From assembly GCA_000827325.1 (NCBI GenBank), contig KN832894.1:327661-391660 (forward strand): DNA of 64,000 nt, written 5' to 3'. Position 1 is the first letter of the stretch. The number at the start of each line of letters is the position of its first letter. This document shows, piece after piece, positions 58,885-64,000 of this stretch. The notes beneath the pieces were generated by a model. The model was not told the DNA's origin. It ran no database searches and saw only the letters and a program-made list of their open reading frames with translations. The DNA is from Oidiodendron maius Zn (taxonomy: Eukaryota; Ascomycota; Leotiomycetes; Myxotrichaceae). The position numbers were made by a program, and so were the translations under genes.

Positions 58885-59727
58885 CTATTCTTTTTTTGAT
58901 AAATGGTTCCTGTAAATCGAGTTATCCTCCACTTCCAATACCCAAAGCGGCCACGGTTTTACCACTCCGGTCTTCCCAGTTTCGCGACCCTCGCGCTCGG
59001 CCAAGACCCGCACCTGTCCCCCCAATCCAGTAGCGGCCATTTGAACCTTAGCATTCTGAGCCGTATAGATACCTCTTAGAACTGTCATCTCCAACATGTC
59101 AGAAGTTGCTACAAACCCATGGCCCCTCATCAGCACAATAGGATATTTTGGCTGGCCGTTAACTGCAGGTCCGTGTGACTTGGCTAGAGCCGAACCCAGC
59201 TTAGTATTAGTCACCTTCATATCCTGATTGTAAGATGGGTACTCTCTGTAGACATCCGCTACATCCCAGACAGGAACTGTAGTACCAAGAAACCCTGCCC
59301 TATGGAAACATGCCTGGAGTGGGATGGAAGATATTGAGAAAGGTACTACATCAAGGGAGTGTGAGTGCAAGACTGATTGCGTCTTAGGGTAGGCTTTGTA
59401 GGTTTCAGAATGGATGAATCGCTCCGAGAATCCTAGGTTTTTTCAGCTTCATGGCGCACTACTTGGACCGTAAGACAAACCTCTTTGGGCATCAGCTGCA
59501 ACTGCCTCTCCATCCTCTACCTTGTATACCACCAAGTCTTTTGTTGACGCAACAAGCGGTGGTGCCATGTATCTGGACATTAAGAAAGTGGATGGTGATA
59601 GGCGGACGGAGATATGTCCATAAGCGTCCACAAGCCCATGGTAGTGAAGAATGTGGCAGGCGTGGATATATTTGCAGAGTAATTCTTCTGAGACCTGGCT
59701 GATCTCTTTGATGTCCTTGTTGCTCAT
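58885..59727 (-). CDS. class II aldolase/adducin-domain protein
   Basis: Exons 59727-59481 and 59432-58885 around a 48-base intron give 264 residues. The fold's landmarks are seen in order: LVDAYGHISVRLSP, GFSERFIHSETYKAYP, VLHSHSLDV (HxH zinc ligands) and LMRGHGFVA (third His). Bacterial relatives cut fuculose-1-phosphate or ribulose phosphates with zinc; many fungal relatives are unassigned and some act in sugar-acid or aromatic breakdown. No signal peptide. The start MSNKDIKE was chosen because the longer reading to 59859 is unlike the family. Confidence 0.92.
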
Positions 59728-61191
59728 CTTAGAACTCGAGTTCTGAGTAATCCTGTTGAAGTGCAATTGCTTGGCAGGCCTTTGCGCCTCAGATCTTCTT
59801 GGAACCTGTGGAAAATTAGTCAATTGCCTTGTTTCAAATACCGCTTTATATAATCCCACTCTTCTATAATAAGATAATAATAACTTTTCCTTACCCCACC
59901 CTCATATACAATATCCGCCTGCGAAAGCCCACGGGGAGATAATCCGGGCAATGTCTTTCCCGCTTCAGTACGAACTGCTCTAGGACTTTCGATGGTGGAA
60001 GTCGTCGGAAAACGCTATCGACTTTGGATATCAGACTGGTTGATTAATCACGGCGCCCAACACCATGGGAAACGTGCGTGGCAGTGGTCCCAGTCAATGC
60101 AACGGCCGGAGTGAGCTCGTTGGATGATCGAGGAATCTCAGGGCGACTAGGCCTTGGTTCGGTGCAGTTATTATGCTGCAGGGTTTTCACAAATCACGTT
60201 AAGTTATCTGACTGCCTTCAGAAGTAATCCGTTCAGAACTCATTTCCCCTGACGACTGATTCCTCCGCCATTGCCTGAAGATTTGCGTCTGATCCGGTTC
60301 ATGAGTACGTGGTATGCCAGTTTTTCTCAGATCGGAAAGCCCCCTGTGAATGCCTCTGCTTGGCTAACTGCAAAGTACGGGGCGTTAGTCTTTAACTCCC
60401 CACGTTTCGACAAGCGACCCACTATCTTTCCCCCGGCTTCCCCAGTCTTCCTGCCCGCTTGCGCGTCCACTGCTGGGTTCTGCAATGTGAAAAAGGGAGC
60501 CGATCGCCCCGAAGCAGCTTCCTTCTTCGTCCCCGACAGCTGTTGGGCATCCTTGCACGACGCGCTCGTTCGCTCTTGATTCAGATCTTCACTCAATCAT
60601 CCGCCAGGGCCTAGGTGTCTAGTGCCTGGCGATATTGTTAAGGAGCAGAAATGATGATATATATTGCTCTAAAGCGACTAGAAAGGGGGAAAGGAAGGAA
60701 GGAGACGCATAGCGCGGTGCTTCTACAGTACTTGTCTACTACGTAGGGCCGGGGTACCTTAGACCAGCGAGTCTTCCGGCACTACTTTTACCCCCTCCCT
60801 AGGAAGCATTCAACCTGCTCCGCTTTGAATCCTTCAGGACGCTTGACTTATAAGAGCATACTGGAAGGGTTTTATCTTCTGTGGCCAATTATGTTTCTCA
60901 GAAATATTCAGAATATACTCTTACAAGTAAAGCTGTCAGACGGATCAATAGGATTGTAATTGGAGAGGTCGAATATTTCCGTGCGGGGTATAGTATGAAT
61001 ACTCATCGTTCCGATACGACACCATTAACTATTTAATGAGGGCAAGCTTCCCTTGCAGTTTCCCGTCCAAATATGCAGATCAGAAGGCGGATACCCACTG
61101 CTTTCCTCTTTTCTCCTCTCCAAATCTATCACAAGTGTCCTACGCTGGCCTTGTCTCTGTCTGACCAACAGTCGTGGTCATATTCGTCGAC
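59728..61191. other. intergenic between divergent genes
   Basis: A stretch at 60271-60596 is open on both strands, G+C-rich, and unlike any protein I know. Nothing else is seen. Confidence 0.4.
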
Positions 61192-63101
61192 ATGGCACTG
61201 CGTCCTGCCGACAAAGACATCTCAACCTCTTCCCATATAGAGGAAGAAAGAATCGAGGCCATGGGAGAAATGAAAGTCCCCATATCCGACCTAAAGCTGG
61301 ATTCAAATGGGCTACCACTAGAGCCTCAACCGAGCGATCATAAAGACGATCCATTGGTGAGAAGTTCTTTAAGAATATGTCGAACAGAAGGGCTGCTCTT
61401 TCTAATACAGATCATTGCAGAACTGGCCAAAGTGGTACAAATACTATGTTCTGCTCTTACTTTGCGTTCTTGCGTTTATCGTGCAATGTAATCGACCCCT
61501 CTCCTCTTGCGTCCCTCGTGTCTGCGTCGTCCAGAGTTGCACTAAAGCTCGTCGATCCACATCACAGTTGGAGCGGGAATGATTCCGGCAGCTTTTTCTC
61601 CCATTGCTGAAGCATACAACGTGACCGATCAGAAAGCCAGCTACGTGACAACTTCGAATACCATCTTCGGTGGTGTCACGCCTCTGCTTCTCACACCGTT
61701 TGTCAATATGTATGGCAGACGACCTGCTTACCTGGTATGAATGTGATCTATTCCAAATTCGTCCAAGTTAGTATCACTTATCAAAGCGTTCATATAGCTG
61801 TTCACGTTGATTGCGATTGCGTCCAACATTGGTTCAGGTTATGCTTCTACCTATGCACGACTAATCGTTGCTCGTTGTGCCTCTGGTGTTGGTGCTAGCG
61901 TTGCTCTGTCTATTGGAGGTGCTACGGTACGTTATATACACTCTCTCTATAGACAATGGGGTTCCCTGGTTAAATTAGACTGGCACAGATTTGCGATATG
62001 TTCTTCCAAGGTGAACGTGGACGCTTCATTGGATTTTACGCGCTGGCTGTAACAAATGGAGTGGGTCATGCTTTCTACAGCCATGTTTATTTCGAACCAC
62101 AAGCTAATCAGCGCTACTTCCAAGCCCCATTTTGGCCCTATTGCTGGTGGATACATTGCACTTCACCTGGGTTGGAGATGGATCTTCTTTGTGAGCGTGG
62201 AGACCTTACTTTTAAGTCAGTCAGCAACTCTCTACTAACCTTTTGCTTCTCTCTAAAATAGATCAATGCCATCATGATGGGGGCGATTCTCGCAGTCTTC
62301 ATCGTGTCATTCCCAGAAACGCTATACTCGCGAACCGAATTCAGTAATCTGGAGGACCTGAGCTACTGGAACAAGCTCGCTTTCCGAGGCAAGGTGCTCG
62401 ACCGGCAGCTCCACATGTCTGACTTCCTCAACAACTTCAAAATGCTCAAGTACTGGACCATCTTGATTGCTTGCGTCTACTATATGACTGCCAACACGTA
62501 TGGTTCCATCCTCTTCGTCCTGACCGCATCTACCATCACAAGGGAATTGTATAACTTCGACACCGCGCAGACCGGAATTCTGCTCGGTGTGCCCTTGACG
62601 ATTGGCTGCTTGATCGGTGAAGCTTGCACAGGGTGGATCTCCGACTGGCTGATCAACCGTTACGCCCGGCGACATGACGGTTACCGCAAGCCGGAGGCGC
62701 GACTACACCTCTGCTACTTGGGCCTGTTTCTCCCGGTCGGTCTCATTATTCATGGCGTCTGCGTCAGCGAGCGGACGCCATGGATTGGCCTCGCGATTGG
62801 TATGGTGGTTGCCTCTATTGGAGTGCAGGCTGCCACTACTTTGACCTATACTTATTGCAGCGATTGTTACAAGCCGCAGGCTGCCGAGGTGTTGACGCTC
62901 GTTAACCTATTCCGTCAAATCTTTGCTTTCAGTATCGGCTTCTATGCGCTTCCATTTGGCGAAAAGCATGGCTTCGACGTGGCTTGGGGCACGTTTGCCG
63001 CCGTGCAGTTTGCGACTTGGCTTCCTCTGTTGCTGCTGATCTGGAAAGGAGAGGCTATTCGGAAATGGCAAGGCGTGCCGAATTTGCATCAGGATCTGTA
63101 G
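61192..63101 (+). CDS. MFS transporter, drug:H+ antiporter-1-like
   Basis: Seven exons, 61192-61356, 61421-61487, 61568-61734, 61798-61926, 61989-62060, 62125-62190 and 62262-63101, give 501 residues. A 55-residue cytosolic N-terminus leads to NWPKWYKYYVLLLLCVLAFIVQ, typical of the DHA1-like fungal carriers. Then NMYGRRPAYL is the loop 2-3 motif of MFS antiporters; GERGRFIGFYA and GPIAGGYIALHLGWRWIFF are family hallmarks of segments 4-6. The C-terminal half is open without introns and includes TGILLGVPLTIGCLIGEACTGW. Such carriers export drugs or metabolites by proton exchange; the substrate is unknown. The copia element begins 268 bases downstream and does not break the gene. Confidence 0.93.
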
Positions 63102-63368
63102 TAGTAAAACATCTCCTACCACGCGAGTTGTTTGTATTTAGACTTTGGTCATCTACCTTCTTAGCTTGTTTAAGCTTGGCGAAGATCCTCTTCCCACACT
63201 CATGCTACCTATCTCATTCTTCAAGGCTGCATGGTTTAAGTCAATGGCAGCGTCAACACAACTCGCCAGTTCCAATAAGATTGTCACTTGTCACCCGATC
63301 TCAGTGGTAGATGCATATATCAACTACGTTATACTTAGATAGCATATTATAATAGCCTTTATAGCTTA

Positions 63369-63699
63369 TGTATTGTCAGAGGTTACAGGGTGAGTTAGTT
63401 CATCGTGATGAGTACAATACTGGTGAGTTGTGCGTCTAGAGTTCTTAGGCTGCATATAACCACACAATATATAGTGCGCCGCCATTCGCTACATTACGAA
63501 TATACGGATCATCCGTTCGGATCCGAGTGCCAGAATATCCTTCACATGTATTAGTTACTGTTTGTATCACTCCGGTGATACTGCATATGCAATATAGGGT
63601 CAAAAAGGTTGGTTGAATTAGTTGTTCTTGTTCTAAAGGTAAGGCTACTGCCTTGCTATTAATATATTCGCTTTCCCGGTGTATTGTTCACCCATTCCA
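63369..63699 (-). mobile_element. Ty1/copia 3' LTR
   Basis: On the minus strand the 331-base stretch starts TGGAATGGGTGAACAATACA and ends TGACAATACA, so it has the TG...CA ends of LTRs. It lies just after the end of the polyprotein at 63760, the right place for the 3' LTR. The other LTR and the target duplication lie outside the window. Confidence 0.65.
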
Positions 63700-63759
63700 T
63701 ATAAGTTGACCCGATCCGATTCGCCTTGGTTATACACTGGCAACTCTTTGTGAATAGCT

Positions 63760-64000
63760 TCATTCTTTGACTCTTTCCACCCATTCAGTAGCCTGTATGT
63801 TGATCGTATTGGTGTCGATTAGGTCCTTTAGTGCAGAGCAGGGCTTTGACTTCGTCATGGCGTCAGCTGGATTGTTATTGCCCTCAATCCACCTAACCTC
63901 AGTGATCTCCCTTCTCTCATATGATTGTCGAAGACACATCAAATCCACCATTAGCCTCTTCTCTTGTGTGGTCCCTAGCTTGACTAGGCAGTCGTATAAG
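63760..64000 (-). CDS. Ty1/copia polyprotein C-terminus (RNase H domain), partial
   Basis: The minus-strand frame enters from the right edge and ends at 63760. It reads LYDCLVKLGTTQEKRLMVDL, CLRQSYERREITEVRWIEG and NNPADAMTKSKP, which is the well-conserved end of copia-type pol, where RNase H closes the polyprotein. About 80 residues are inside the window; the rest lies to the right. No stop interrupts it, so the element may be fairly young. Confidence 0.93.
   Translation of the reverse strand, partial: LYDCLVKLGTTQEKRLMVDLMCLRQSYERREITEVRWIEGNNNPADAMTKSKPCSALKDLIDTNTINIQATEWVERVKE

Noticed and set aside
60271-60596. Open frames on both strands in a G+C-rich stretch
   Set aside because: Neither matches a family; open frames on both strands are expected from composition.
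1-64000. A complete secondary-metabolite cluster
   Set aside because: Oxidoreductases, carriers and regulators are present but no backbone synthase was found in any frame.
1-64000. CRISPR arrays, operons, ribosome-binding sites
   Set aside because: The intron-rich genes mark a eukaryotic nuclear sequence; no spaced repeat array was seen.

Overview
The window is nuclear DNA of a filamentous ascomycete. The gene families point to a eurotiomycete such as Aspergillus or Penicillium, but the species cannot be named from this sequence. Genes have short introns (about 46-155 bases, usually GTAAGT/GTATGT-like donors and CTAAC/CTAAT-like branch sites). The families are typical of accessory fungal loci: zinc-cluster and other fungal-specific regulators, F-box proteins, short-chain dehydrogenases, aldo-keto reductases, MFS carriers, a laccase, a GPR1/FUN34/YaaH acetate carrier and a SUR7-type membrane protein. 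For most genes I rebuilt the exon structure by hand; each gene called intact closes in one frame with introns whose ends fit the consensus or, in one case, GC-AG.

Layout. 0.8-12 kb: an AYR1-like SDR, a relic of a zinc-cluster gene, a fungal-specific regulator with a one-base frameshift, an F-box gene and a complete five-exon regulator, separated by AT-rich retroelement debris. 12.5-22.8 kb: a broken Diels-Alderase-like gene, the acetate carrier (one GC-AG intron), an alpha/beta hydrolase, an 8-bp microsatellite and a frameshifted zinc-cluster gene. 23.5-32.3 kb: an eight-exon metallo-beta-lactamase-fold hydrolase, a monocarboxylate-type MFS carrier, a small secreted protein and an SDR. 33.7-37.6 kb: a bZIP/DUF3425 regulator and an aldo-keto reductase. 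39-50 kb: a laccase, a UPC2-like regulator, a SUR7 protein, a PD-(D/E)XK-like protein and a five-hundred-plus-residue F-box protein with an N-terminal CxxC motif. 50.5-64 kb: a Cys-rich secreted peptide, a zinc alcohol dehydrogenase, an aldo-keto reductase relic, a MITE-like element, an intronless aldo-keto reductase, a class II aldolase, a second MFS carrier, and the 3' end plus LTR of a Ty1/copia element that runs off the right edge.

How the genes may work together. No polyketide synthase, NRPS or terpene synthase is present, so this is not a full biosynthetic cluster. Two associations look worth testing. The secreted metallo-hydrolase and the carboxylate-type carrier are adjacent and co-directional (a possible uptake or detoxification pair). 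A 12-bp word, TGCAACYTGCTT, and close variants recur eight times between 34.8 and 55.1 kb, several of them shortly upstream of the bZIP, aldo-keto reductase and alcohol dehydrogenase genes; one pair forms the ends of a 178-bp MITE-like element. The region also shows decay: five gene relics, AT-rich tracts and retroelement scraps.
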